A model generated the notes under the pieces. That model searched no databases, was not told where the DNA came from, and saw only the letters and a list, made by a program, of their open reading frames with translations. This document shows, piece by piece, positions 40,068-47,752 of a stretch of 59,015 nucleotides of DNA; the stretch's first letter is position 1, and each line of letters begins with the position of its first letter. Source of the DNA: Marivita sp. Its GTDB lineage: Bacteria > Pseudomonadota > Alphaproteobacteria > Rhodobacterales > Rhodobacteraceae. The stretch covers positions 1 to 59,015 of the forward strand of contig NZ_JAIPUS010000020.1 in NCBI RefSeq assembly GCF_020055675.1, given 5' to 3'. Made by a program: the position numbers and the translations under genes.

Positions 40068-41576
40068 CTATTCCGTGCCGTGGTCGGGCAGGGCACGGCG
40101 CAAGAGTTTGTTATTGGCGTTCCGGGGCAAAGAGGCGAGCCGCCTGTACAGTCGCGGCTGCTTGTACCGGGCCAATTGGCTGGCGACAAAGCGTGACAGC
40201 GTATCGGTGTCGATCTCGGCATCGGCCACGTAGAACGCGGCAATGATACGGGTGTCGGGTTTGATCTCTATATTGGTGACGCCGACATCCTGAATGTCTG
40301 GGTGGCTCAGAAGCGTCGCCTCCACCTCGAGCGGGCTGACCCGGAAGCCCCCGGCGTTCATCATGTCATCTGCGCGGCCATGATAGAGAATGTCTTTGTT
40401 TTCAGTCAGTTCACCGGTGTCTCCGGTCAGGAACCAGTTATCCTGGAAGCGGGATGCCGTTTCTTCGGGCTGATCCAGGTAGCCCAGCATCATCCCCGGA
40501 TTGCTGCGGTGAACGGCAATGATGCCCGACGTGCCGACGGGAACGGGGCCGTCTTTTCCCAGAATCGCGACGCGCCGCCCCGGCTGGGGCCAGCCAAGAC
40601 TTTCCGGCGCAACCTGTGGCATGCCGGGCGCGGTCGAGATGAAGGTCGAACATTCCGACATGCCGAACGCCTCGAAGACCGGTGTGCCTGTGGCATTTTG
40701 CCAGGCATCACGGATCGCGGCGGGAAGTTTTTCCCCGGCCGAAAGGCCGTGGCGGAGCTTGGGAAGACTGGGCGTGTTCGACTTTAGAAAGGCCCTGTAA
40801 ACCCCGGGTGTTGCGGCAAAGATTGTCGCGTCATGACGTTTGAGCAAGAGCGGCAATTGCGCGTGGGACACATCCTTGGCCGGGATCAGCGCGGTCGCCC
40901 CAAGGGTCCACGGATCCAGAAGCCCGGTGCCCATTGTATAGGTCCAGTTGAACGCTCCTGCGTGCATCAGCCGGTCGGTTTCGGCCAGGCCATACCAGCC
41001 ATCCAGCATCATTCCCCGCGCCCAGATCGCGCGATGGGCATGGCACACTGCCCGCGGTTTGCCGGATGTGCCGGATGTGAAGATGATATATGCAAGCCGG
41101 TCAGGATCGCCGAAATCGAACGCAGCGGGAGGCGCGCCGTACCAATCCTCCATCCGGGCCGTACGGATGATCGGTCGGGACGCCGGGCAGGCGGTTTCAC
41201 CGTCATGCAGGAACGCCGCCGGATCGGTCATGTCGACCAGCAGCTGCACCTCCGACGTGGTAAGCTGCGACGAGGTCGGAATCGGCACGATGCCCACCGC
41301 AATCGCGGCAAGGTAGGCGACCGGGAATTCGACAGTGTTTCCGACCCGCATCAAGAGCCGATCACCCTTTTGCAGACCGGCTTGTTGAAGCCCGGTGGCA
41401 CACCCAAGGATGGCCTGTTTCAATCGCCTATAGCTCCAGCGTTCGGCCCCCGACAGCCGCAGCACCGCAAGCGCGATCTTGTCCGGCGCGCGATCCGTCG
41501 CGGCCAACACATGCGCCGCGAGATTGAAATCCTGCGGGCAGGGCGGGAAACGGTTATCCTGGACGACGGACTGCAT
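40068..41576 (-). CDS. AMP-dependent acyl-CoA/aryl-CoA ligase family protein
   Basis: A 502-residue ANL-superfamily enzyme that activates a carboxylic acid as acyl-AMP and then usually CoA thioester. The P-loop-like motif is YIIFTSGTSGKPRA. The A5-like region is VFEAFGMSECST, and the hinge and C-terminal catalytic lysine region reads LTGDTGELTENKDILYHGRADDMM (in parts) and NANNKLLRRAL. Relatives include benzoate-CoA ligase types. It is divergent from an XRE-cupin regulator with 78 bp between starts, a layout typical of a local regulator-target pair. The substrate is unknown. Confidence 0.88.
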   Translation of the reverse strand: MQSVVQDNRFPPCPQDFNLAAHVLAATDRAPDKIALAVLRLSGAERWSYRRLKQAILGCATGLQQAGLQKGDRLLMRVGNTVEFPVAYLAAIAVGIVPIPTSSQLTTSEVQLLVDMTDPAAFLHDGETACPASRPIIRTARMEDWYGAPPAAFDFGDPDRLAYIIFTSGTSGKPRAVCHAHRAIWARGMMLDGWYGLAETDRLMHAGAFNWTYTMGTGLLDPWTLGATALIPAKDVSHAQLPLLLKRHDATIFAATPGVYRAFLKSNTPSLPKLRHGLSAGEKLPAAIRDAWQNATGTPVFEAFGMSECSTFISTAPGMPQVAPESLGWPQPGRRVAILGKDGPVPVGTSGIIAVHRSNPGMMLGYLDQPEETASRFQDNWFLTGDTGELTENKDILYHGRADDMMNAGGFRVSPLEVEATLLSHPDIQDVGVTNIEIKPDTRIIAAFYVADAEIDTDTLSRFVASQLARYKQPRLYRRLASLPRNANNKLLRRALPDHGTE

Positions 41577-41654
41577 GACGCATGGGTAGGGTGCATCCTG
41601 CGCTGTCGCAAGCCGCAGTTGCGGGCCGCATGGACGGTGGCTATAGAGATCGGC

Positions 41655-42275
41655 ATGTCAGATGATCCCAAGAACCTCATCCGCATCGCACGCGACACCG
41701 GGATTCAGGACCAACCCGAAGCATTGAACCTGGGTTTGCGCGTGCGCGATTTGCGCAAGGCGCGGAACTGGACGCTGGAACAGGCAGCGCAGCAGGCGGG
41801 CCTGGCGCGATCAACGCTGTCAAAGATCGAGAACGGGCAGATGTCGCCGACCTATGACGCGCTGAAGAAACTGGCCGTCGGGTTGCAGATCAGCGTGCCG
41901 CAGCTTTTCACGCCGCCGCAGCGGGAAAAGATCAATGGCCGAATGGTGATGACGCCATTTGGATCAGGCCAACATCATGCAACGACCACCTATGAACACG
42001 AACTTTTATCCGAAACGCTGACCAAGAAGCAGATGTTGCCCTACCGGGCACGTGTGCGGGCGCGCAAGATCGAGGAATTCGATGGGTGGGTGCGGCATGA
42101 CGGCGAGGAGTTTCTTTATGTCCTGACCGGGATGATCCGCCTGTTCACGGAATTCTATGAGCCGATCGAGATGCGCCGGGGCGACAGCGCCTATTACGAT
42201 GCCACGATGGGACACAACGTGATCTCGGTGTCAGAGGACGACGCCACGATCCTTTGGGTGACTTCGTTGCTGTGA
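41655..42275 (+). CDS. XRE family transcriptional regulator with C-terminal cupin domain
   Basis: A 206-residue regulator. The helix-turn-helix spans about residues 28-82 (LRKARNWTLEQAAQQAGLARSTLSKIENG split as two helices). A cupin sensor domain follows at about residues 130-205 (HDGEEFLYVLTGMIRLF and MRRGDSAYYDATMGHNV). Proteins of this layout bind small metabolites in the cupin and often repress neighbouring catabolic genes; the divergent ligase is the likely target. The start at 41655 (MSDDPKN) is the first codon consistent with the family. Its last 45 bp overlap a convergent small gene. Confidence 0.9.
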   Translation: MSDDPKNLIRIARDTGIQDQPEALNLGLRVRDLRKARNWTLEQAAQQAGLARSTLSKIENGQMSPTYDALKKLAVGLQISVPQLFTPPQREKINGRMVMTPFGSGQHHATTTYEHELLSETLTKKQMLPYRARVRARKIEEFDGWVRHDGEEFLYVLTGMIRLFTEFYEPIEMRRGDSAYYDATMGHNVISVSEDDATILWVTSLL

Positions 42276-42518
42276 GATTTGCTCTGGCGTGCGGGCCATT
42301 TCGCTCGCCTGCCGCGCAAGGGATTCGACAAAGATCAGGTCTGCAAGCTCTTCCGACGCTTCACGCGGGGTCAGGTCATGCGTTTCGGCAAGGTGCCGGG
42401 TGATATCTTCCATATCATCCGACGGACGCGTCAACGTTTCGCCATTGAGAAACGGAAAGCGTACATGAAGACGGATCAGCGCGGCGTACCAGTTCCGGGA
42501 AAATTCAGACCTCGTCAT
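42231..42518 (-). CDS. Conserved-looking hypothetical protein, 95 residues
   Basis: I do not recognise a family. Reasons to accept it: an AGGAGC ribosome-binding site eight bases before the ATG, a promoter-like TTGACC-N17-ATTATG at 42551-42579, and protein-like composition with amphipathic helices (NWYAALIRLHVRFPFLNG, then DMEDITRHLAETHDLTPREA). The composition suggests a soluble helical protein. It overlaps the 3' end of the XRE-cupin gene by 45 bp tail to tail. Confidence 0.6.
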   Translation of the reverse strand: MTRSEFSRNWYAALIRLHVRFPFLNGETLTRPSDDMEDITRHLAETHDLTPREASEELADLIFVESLARQASEMARTPEQISQQRSHPKDRGVVL

Positions 42519-42550
42519 GTTCAGGCTCCTGACTGTGTGCCGTCGTATGC

Positions 42551-42579
42551 CATAATGGCACAGCGTCAGCGCCGGTCAA
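42551..42579 (-). promoter_or_regulatory. Promoter-like element for the 95-residue gene
   Basis: On the minus strand TTGACC is followed after 17 bp by ATTATG, giving a leader of about 26 bases before the ATG at 42518. Confidence 0.5.
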
Positions 42580-42586
42580 TAGACGT

Positions 42587-42608
42587 CTGCGGGCGCAGTC
42601 ACCCGCAG
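42587..42608 (-). terminator. Hairpin after the entericidin-like gene
   Basis: CTGCGGG pairs with CCCGCAG (7 bp, 8-base loop) 17 bp after the stop of the small lipoprotein gene. No T-run follows. Confidence 0.45.
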
Positions 42609-42624
42609 AGGTGTTCACCGCCTG

Positions 42625-42741
42625 TCAGAACCAGCCTTGCACGGCCCGAGCACTGCCAGAGATATCCCGTCCCAGGCCCTCGACCGTTGCGCAGGCGGTG
42701 ATACTGCACGCCAGCAGCATCAATAGTCCCCATTTCGGCAT
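42625..42741 (-). CDS. Entericidin EcnA/B-like small lipoprotein
   Basis: A 38-residue peptide with a hydrophobic N-terminal segment (WGLLMLLACSITAC) and a lipobox ending at Cys17. The entericidin signature CATVEGLGRDIS follows, then a short amphipathic tail ending VQGWF. A GAGGAG site precedes the ATG. The gene starts three bases after the stop of the solute-binding-protein gene, so they share a transcript. Entericidins are cell-envelope lipoproteins; in E. coli EcnA and EcnB behave as antidote and toxin linked to stationary-phase lysis. Which activity applies here cannot be told. Confidence 0.75.
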   Translation of the reverse strand: MPKWGLLMLLACSITACATVEGLGRDISGSARAVQGWF

Positions 42742-42744
42742 CGA

Positions 42745-44562
42745 TCACTCCTCGTCCCACCACCAGACATCGGGTTGCCAGCCGATCCAGTCACCGTAGA
42801 TCGGCAGCGCGTCGGGATATTTCAGCTCTTTCACATGGGCGATGCGGCTGATGTTCCACTGATAGATCGGAATCACGTAGCGCCCGGTGGTCAGCACGCG
42901 GTCAAGCGCGCGGGTGGCGGCGATGAAGTCCTCGCGCGACCCGGAATTCAGGATCGTGTCGATCATTTCTTCGGCCGCCGGTGAACACATGCCCATCCAG
43001 TTGCGGGTGCCCGGGGCGTCAACCCCGTCGCAGCCCCAGTAGAGTTTCTGTTCGTTGCCGGGGCTGAGCGAGAGGCCACGCCGGTAATATGTCATGTCAA
43101 AGTCATAGGTGTTCGTGCGTTCGCGAAACTGCGCGTTGTCAATGGTGGTGACGATTGGCGTAATTCCCATGCGTTCCAGCGACTGCGTGAACAGGTCGAT
43201 GATCGCCTCATTTTCGGAACTGCCCTGGCTGAGCACGATTTCAAAGGTGAACGCTGCGCCATCGGGGCGCGTCATGACACCTTCCTCGATCGTGTATCCG
43301 GCGTCTTGCATCAAAGAGATCGCCGCGCGGATATTGCCCCGGTTCCGCTCTGTGCCATCGCTGACGGGCAGGGCGTAGCCATCCAGCGCGCCGGGCAGCA
43401 AACTGTCCTCGAACGGTTCCAGAAGGTCGCGCACGCGTCCGTCCGCCGCGCCGTCCTGCATCCCCAGAACTGAGTTGGAAAAATAAGAAGTGATGCGCGG
43501 CTGTTTGGACCCGGTCATGGTTTCGTTGATATATTCGAAATTGAACGCGTGGATCATCGCGTCGCGCACGCGCCAGTCGCTGAACGCATCGCGGCGCGTG
43601 TTCATCACAAACCCCGTGATCCCGGAGGGCCGTTCATGCGGGATCACCGATTTGACCACATCGCCGGTGTCGATGGCGGGGAAGTCGTATTGCGTGGCCC
43701 ATTTCTCGACATTGAATTCCCGGCTTGAATTCAGTGCACCGGCTTTGAACGCTTCGAACATCGCGGTGCCATCGCCGTAGAACTCCATGCGGATTTCATC
43801 GAGGTTGGCCTGACCCCGCATGAAATTGACATCCTGGCCCCAGTAATCGGGATCACGCCCGAGACTGACGAAACGGCCGGCCTCGTAGTCGTCGATCACG
43901 TAAGGCGCGGTGGTGATGGGGATCTCGTCGATACCGGACGCGGCAAAATCCTTGCCCTCCCATTGTGCCTTTTTCAGGATCGGACGCATGCCGATCAGGA
44001 GCGCCATTTCCGGGTCATCTTCTTCAAAGGTGAAGCGAATGCTGCGCGGGGCGGTCTGTTCCATCGATGCGACCTTGGCCCAGGCGCCGTGATAGCGTGG
44101 ATGACCGATGGTGCCGAGGGTTTCGTAGGACCACATCACGTCCTCGACGGTGACAGGGCTTCCGTCGGAGAATCGGGCCTCGTCGCGCAAGACGAATTCG
44201 ACCCATTCGCGGTTCGGTCCCGTTTCGATTGATTCGGCCAGGAGCGCATAAAGCGAGAAGGGCTCGTCCCAGTTTCGGCCCATCAGGCCTTCATAGAGCA
44301 GGAACCGCAGTTGCCAAGGGGTCGAGCCCTTGGGGATATGCGGGTTGAGGCTGTCGAAGCCGCCAGTCTCGCCGGTGACGATCCGGCCGCCCTTGGGGGC
44401 ATCTGGGTTTGCATATGGCAGAGACACAAAATCAGGTGGAAGCGCCGGATCGCCATACATAGCTATGCCGTGCCGAGGCTCGGCATGCGCAGAGTGCGCG
44501 GCCATCGTCAGGGCGAAGGCGGCGGCGCTTAGCTGCCAAATCTGGAAACAATTCGATCTCAT
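42745..44562 (-). CDS. Family-5 extracellular solute-binding protein (YejA/oligopeptide-type)
   Basis: A 605-residue periplasmic receptor with a Sec signal peptide (about residues 1-27, ending HSAHA). The binding-protein signature reads FLLYEGLMGRNWDEPFSLYALLAESIE (in parts), then VEFVLRDEARFSDGSPVTVEDVMWSYETLG. Residue pattern and length match the YejA branch, which captures peptides such as microcin C for the YejBEF permease. No permease or ATPase gene is adjacent, so it is an orphan receptor here or its partners are elsewhere. Downstream it carries the entericidin-like gene. Upstream, on the opposite strand, is a candidate small RNA. Confidence 0.9.
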   Translation of the reverse strand: MRSNCFQIWQLSAAAFALTMAAHSAHAEPRHGIAMYGDPALPPDFVSLPYANPDAPKGGRIVTGETGGFDSLNPHIPKGSTPWQLRFLLYEGLMGRNWDEPFSLYALLAESIETGPNREWVEFVLRDEARFSDGSPVTVEDVMWSYETLGTIGHPRYHGAWAKVASMEQTAPRSIRFTFEEDDPEMALLIGMRPILKKAQWEGKDFAASGIDEIPITTAPYVIDDYEAGRFVSLGRDPDYWGQDVNFMRGQANLDEIRMEFYGDGTAMFEAFKAGALNSSREFNVEKWATQYDFPAIDTGDVVKSVIPHERPSGITGFVMNTRRDAFSDWRVRDAMIHAFNFEYINETMTGSKQPRITSYFSNSVLGMQDGAADGRVRDLLEPFEDSLLPGALDGYALPVSDGTERNRGNIRAAISLMQDAGYTIEEGVMTRPDGAAFTFEIVLSQGSSENEAIIDLFTQSLERMGITPIVTTIDNAQFRERTNTYDFDMTYYRRGLSLSPGNEQKLYWGCDGVDAPGTRNWMGMCSPAAEEMIDTILNSGSREDFIAATRALDRVLTTGRYVIPIYQWNISRIAHVKELKYPDALPIYGDWIGWQPDVWWWDEE

Positions 44563-44641
44563 TTTCGCAACGACCCCTGTCTGCCCTTGTTTTATTGCGC
44601 CTGACGGTAACGAGGCTTTCGTGGGTTTTCAAACTTTTAGC

Positions 44642-44670
44642 TTGGATCGGCGCGAAAGATTGCTTATAAC
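44642..44670 (+). promoter_or_regulatory. Promoter of the candidate small RNA
   Basis: TTGGAT (44642-44647), a 17-bp spacer, and TATAAC (44665-44670). Transcription would start near 44677. No coding start lies downstream before the terminator. Confidence 0.6.
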
Positions 44671-44676
44671 GGGATC

Positions 44677-44751
44677 ACTGCTCGATAGGTTTCTTGCCTG
44701 TATGAAACCTGCCTCAATAACTTGACCCCGGCCTCGTGCCGGGGTTTTTTT
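44677..44751 (+). ncRNA. Candidate small regulatory RNA, about 75 nt
   Basis: The predicted transcript runs from about 44677 to the T-run at 44751. It folds into a first hairpin with stem AGGTTTC/GAAACCT (44687-44710) around a 10-base loop TTGCCTGTAT. A single-stranded linker with GCCTC and a strong intrinsic terminator follow. The loop and linker pyrimidine-rich CCT motifs resemble the anti-Shine-Dalgarno seeds of Hfq-dependent small RNAs; that is inference. It is divergent from the solute-binding-protein gene. I do not recognise a described RNA family. Only a seven-codon open frame (MKPASIT) lies inside. Confidence 0.6.
44726..44751 (+). terminator. Strong intrinsic terminator
   Basis: CCCCGGC and GCCGGGG form a 7-bp GC stem with loop CTCGT, immediately followed by seven T. 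It works on the plus strand only. The nearest upstream gene on that strand ends 2.4 kb away, which is the main argument for a transcript starting locally. Confidence 0.9.
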
Positions 44752-45042
44752 ATCCCCATGACAGGTGATCGGTGCCGACGCAACGGTCGACATGTTGGGC
44801 CGAACACGCCGCGCGGGCCGCTATATATGGGTTTGGGCGATGCCGCTGTGTTGCTCGCGCCACCGCCCGCTGTTGCGCCGGAATTGTCGGTCAGGCCTGA
44901 GACCAGCATCGCGATGCCGCGCGCGGAACGATTCGCCCGAGCCCGGCGCGCCCCTGTCTGATCGCCGGCAACACCCCTTTGTGTTATGCAGGCGCGGCAT
45001 GTAAATTGCTGCACAAGCAAACAACGCAAAGAGGAAGCGAAC

Positions 45043-45816
45043 ATGTCGCTCAATGGGAAAACGGCGATCATCACCGGGTCCAATTCGGGAATCGGTCTGG
45101 GCGTGGCGCATGAACTGGCCCGCGCGGGCGCGAATGTGGTGATCAACTCTTTTACCGACACGGCCGAGGATCATCGCCTGGCCGAAACCATCGGCAAGGA
45201 GCACGAAATCACCGCGCGCTACATACAGGCGGATATGTCGAAGCCGGAGCAGTGCCGCGCGCTTATTGAGCAAGCCGGTGGCTGCGATATCCTTGTGAAC
45301 AATGCTGGGATTCAGCATGTCGCACCGGTCGAAGACTTCCCGACGGAAAAATGGGACGCGATCATCGCGATCAACATGTCCTCGGCCTTTCACACCACCG
45401 CCGCAGCCTTGCCGATGATGCGCCGCGCAGGCTGGGGCCGGATCGTCAATATCGCCAGTGCACATGGCCTGACCGCGTCGCCGTTCAAATCGGCCTATGT
45501 GACGGCAAAGCACGGGGTGGTCGGCCTCACGAAGACAGTGGCGCTGGAGACCGCGAGAGAGCCGATCACCGCGAACGCGATTTGTCCCGGGTATGTCCTG
45601 ACCCCATTGGTGGAAAGCCAGATCCCGGATACCGCCAGGAAATACGAAATGTCCGAGGAGGAGGTGAAGCAGAAGGTGATCCTCGAGCGGCAGCCATCGA
45701 AGGAATTCGCGACGGTCGAACAGGTTGGCGGCACCGCGGTGTTCCTGTGTTCGGCTGCGGCCGCGCAGATCACCGGCACGACGATCTCGGTCGATGGCGG
45801 CTGGACCGCGCTTTGA
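45043..45816 (+). CDS. bdhA: 3-Hydroxybutyrate dehydrogenase
   Basis: A 257-residue short-chain dehydrogenase oxidising D-3-hydroxybutyrate to acetoacetate with NAD. The Rossmann motif is TGSNSGIGLGVA. Then come NNAGIQHVAPVEDFP, the catalytic Ser-Tyr-Lys group in IVNIASAHGLTASPFKSAY (two parts) and YVTAKHG, and the family-typical ICPGYVLTPLVESQI. The start at 45043 (MSLNGKTAI) has a GAGGAAG site. It is followed by a GC-hairpin repeat and a patatin-like gene on the same strand, suggesting polyhydroxybutyrate degradation. Confidence 0.93.
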   Translation: MSLNGKTAIITGSNSGIGLGVAHELARAGANVVINSFTDTAEDHRLAETIGKEHEITARYIQADMSKPEQCRALIEQAGGCDILVNNAGIQHVAPVEDFPTEKWDAIIAINMSSAFHTTAAALPMMRRAGWGRIVNIASAHGLTASPFKSAYVTAKHGVVGLTKTVALETAREPITANAICPGYVLTPLVESQIPDTARKYEMSEEEVKQKVILERQPSKEFATVEQVGGTAVFLCSAAAAQITGTTISVDGGWTAL

Positions 45817-45837
45817 CCATGCGCTTCGCAAGGCGGT

Positions 45838-45868
45838 GCGAGGGGCCAGCCCCTCGCGCTCCCCGGAG
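45838..45868 (+). repeat. GC-hairpin intergenic repeat, copy C
   Basis: GCGAGGGG-ccag-CCCCTCGC (45838-45857) is followed by CTCCCCGGAGTTTA, the same layout as copies A and B. Its tail runs into GGCAAGATGAAGGAG, so the repeat appears to supply the ribosome-binding site region of the next gene. Confidence 0.7.
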
Positions 45869-45901
45869 TTTACCTGGCAAGATGAAGGAGCGCGCGGCAA
45901 C

Positions 45902-46933
45902 ATGGTAAAGATCAACCTGGCGCTCCAGGGGGGCGGCGCACATGGCGCGTTCACCTGGGGGGTGCTTGACCGGATTCTCGAGGACACGGACATAGAGATT
46001 GCGGCGATCACCGGCACCTCTGCCGGGGCGCTGAACGGGGCGGTGGTGAAATCCGGCCTTGTGCGGAACGGCCGCGAGGGCGCGCGCGAGTCGCTGGATT
46101 GGCTGTGGACGCAGGTGGCGCGGCTGGATGAACTGAGCATTCCGAAATGGATGCAGGCCTGGCTGCCAACGCCAGGCACCATCAGCAACTCCATCGAATA
46201 TTCCCCCGGTTTTCTGATGAGCGATACCTTCAGCCGGATGATGTCGCCCTATGCGTGGGGGCCATTTTACGACAATCCGTTGGAGAAGATCGTCGACCAG
46301 CTGGATTTCGACACTGTCTGCACGACGAAAGGGCCCCAACTCTACGTCTGCGCCACCAATGTGCGCGATGGCAAGGTGCGGGTTTTCGAAGGCGACTGGA
46401 TTTCCACCCAGAGCATCCTGGCCTCGGCCTGCCTGCCAACGCTGTTCAAGGCGGTCGAAGTGACAGATCCGCAAACCGGCGAGGTCGAGGCGTTCTGGGA
46501 TGGCGGCTATACCGGCAATCCGGCGCTTTTCCCGCTCTATCACAACGATTTGCCCAAGGATGTGTTGATCATCAATATCAACCCGCTGCATCGCGACACG
46601 GTGCCGAAGATGCCGAACGAGATCCAGAACCGGATCAACGAGATCAGCTTCAATTCGTCACTGCTGCGCGAGTTGCGGGCGATCGAGTTCGTGCAACGCC
46701 TGGTCTCTGAAGGCACGGTCGCCGACGGCGCGATGAAAAAGATGCGGGTTCACATGATCGCGGATGATCAGCTGATGAATGATCTGTCGGTGGCGACGAA
46801 GATGGTGCCGGTGCCGTCGGTGATCGCGGCGTTGAAAGCCGCCGGACGCCAGGCGGCGGATACCTTCCTGTCGCAGCACAAAGCGGATCTTGGCACGCGG
46901 CAGACGGTGGATCTGGTCGAGATGTTTGGCTGA
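45902..46933 (+). CDS. Patatin-like hydrolase (possible PHB depolymerase)
   Basis: A 343-residue alpha/beta hydrolase with a Ser-Asp dyad. It has the oxyanion motif GGGAHG at residues 11-16, nucleophile GTSAG with Ser40, and catalytic Asp200 in FWDGGYTGNPA. There is no signal peptide, so it is cytoplasmic. Patatins are usually phospholipases. Coupling to bdhA (86 bp upstream, same strand) suggests an intracellular polyhydroxybutyrate depolymerase or oligomer hydrolase, since BdhA uses the released 3-hydroxybutyrate. The start at 45902 (MVKINLAL) fits the family N-terminus; GGAG lies 12 bases upstream. Confidence 0.88.
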   Translation: MVKINLALQGGGAHGAFTWGVLDRILEDTDIEIAAITGTSAGALNGAVVKSGLVRNGREGARESLDWLWTQVARLDELSIPKWMQAWLPTPGTISNSIEYSPGFLMSDTFSRMMSPYAWGPFYDNPLEKIVDQLDFDTVCTTKGPQLYVCATNVRDGKVRVFEGDWISTQSILASACLPTLFKAVEVTDPQTGEVEAFWDGGYTGNPALFPLYHNDLPKDVLIININPLHRDTVPKMPNEIQNRINEISFNSSLLRELRAIEFVQRLVSEGTVADGAMKKMRVHMIADDQLMNDLSVATKMVPVPSVIAALKAAGRQAADTFLSQHKADLGTRQTVDLVEMFG

Positions 46934-46989
46934 GAGGGGCTTTCGGGACACCGTTGACGGCGGGTGGGCGGCACGCGGCGAAACCGAGG

Positions 46990-47670
46990 TCACGCGGCCT
47001 TGACGGGCCGGGTCGGATCCTTGTCGTTAGGATAGACAAGCCCGGCGGAAATCACCAGTTTCGCGGCGTCTTCGATGCTCATATCAAGTTCGATCACGTC
47101 TTCTTCGGGAAAGAACAACAAAAATCCCGAGGTGGGATTTGGCGTGGTGGGCACGAAGACCGAGACAAGCCGTCCCATCGTTTCGGCACGGCGCGCCACC
47201 TCGCCGCGCGCATCGGTGGAGATAAAGCCGATGGCCCAGATCCCCTTGCGCGGATACTGGATAAGGCAGGCCTTTTCGAAGCTGCGGTCCGACTGGGCAA
47301 AGATCGTTTCGGCGATCTGTTTCACGCCGCTATAGATCGACCGGACCACCGGCATGCGCTGGACAAGGCTTTCGGCGAAGCGGATCAGCGACCTTCCGAT
47401 CAGACCCTTGGCAACCCAGCCAATGAAGATCGTGAAAAACAGGAAGAAGATGACGCCGATGCCGCGCAGGTTAATGCCGATATATTGCTCGGGATTGAAC
47501 CGGTCGGGCACCAGCGGCAGGACAAAGCCGTCGATCCAGCCCATGATCGACCAGATCAGCCAGATTGTCAGGCTGACCGGCGCGATGACGACAATTCCAG
47601 TGAGAAAGCTTGCCCGAAGGCGGGCAAACATGCCGGGTTTGCGGCGCTCTGGCTGAAATGGGGTGGTCAT
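46990..47670 (-). CDS. DUF502 family membrane protein
   Basis: A 226-residue protein with two hydrophobic helices (about residues 20-48 and 68-92). The DUF502 signature follows: RMPVVRSIYSGVKQIAETIF, then KGIWAIGFISTDARG and VFVPTTPNPTSGFLLFFPEEDVIELDMSIEDA (in parts). The domain is found in bacteria and plants (COV proteins) without a known bacterial activity. Convergent with the patatin-like gene. Confidence 0.88.
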   Translation of the reverse strand: MTTPFQPERRKPGMFARLRASFLTGIVVIAPVSLTIWLIWSIMGWIDGFVLPLVPDRFNPEQYIGINLRGIGVIFFLFFTIFIGWVAKGLIGRSLIRFAESLVQRMPVVRSIYSGVKQIAETIFAQSDRSFEKACLIQYPRKGIWAIGFISTDARGEVARRAETMGRLVSVFVPTTPNPTSGFLLFFPEEDVIELDMSIEDAAKLVISAGLVYPNDKDPTRPVKAA

Positions 47671-47752
47671 TTGCAGTCCGTCTGTGGTTCCTGCGGACCC
47701 TAGGCGGTTCCCGGTTGCTCTACAATGTTTACGCAGCCCAAGGCTCTGAAAT

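Larger units (their letters stand above)
44563..45042. other. 480-bp gap holding a candidate small RNA
   Basis: Contains the start region of the solute-binding gene, a promoter and terminated transcript on the plus strand (44642-44751), and about 290 bp leading to bdhA in which I see no gene. A GAGGAAG site precedes the bdhA start. Confidence 0.6.

Noticed and set aside
44726-44751. Terminator as an attenuator of bdhA
   Set aside because: About 290 bp separate it from bdhA with no leader peptide or alternative stem pairing seen; an independent small transcript is simpler.
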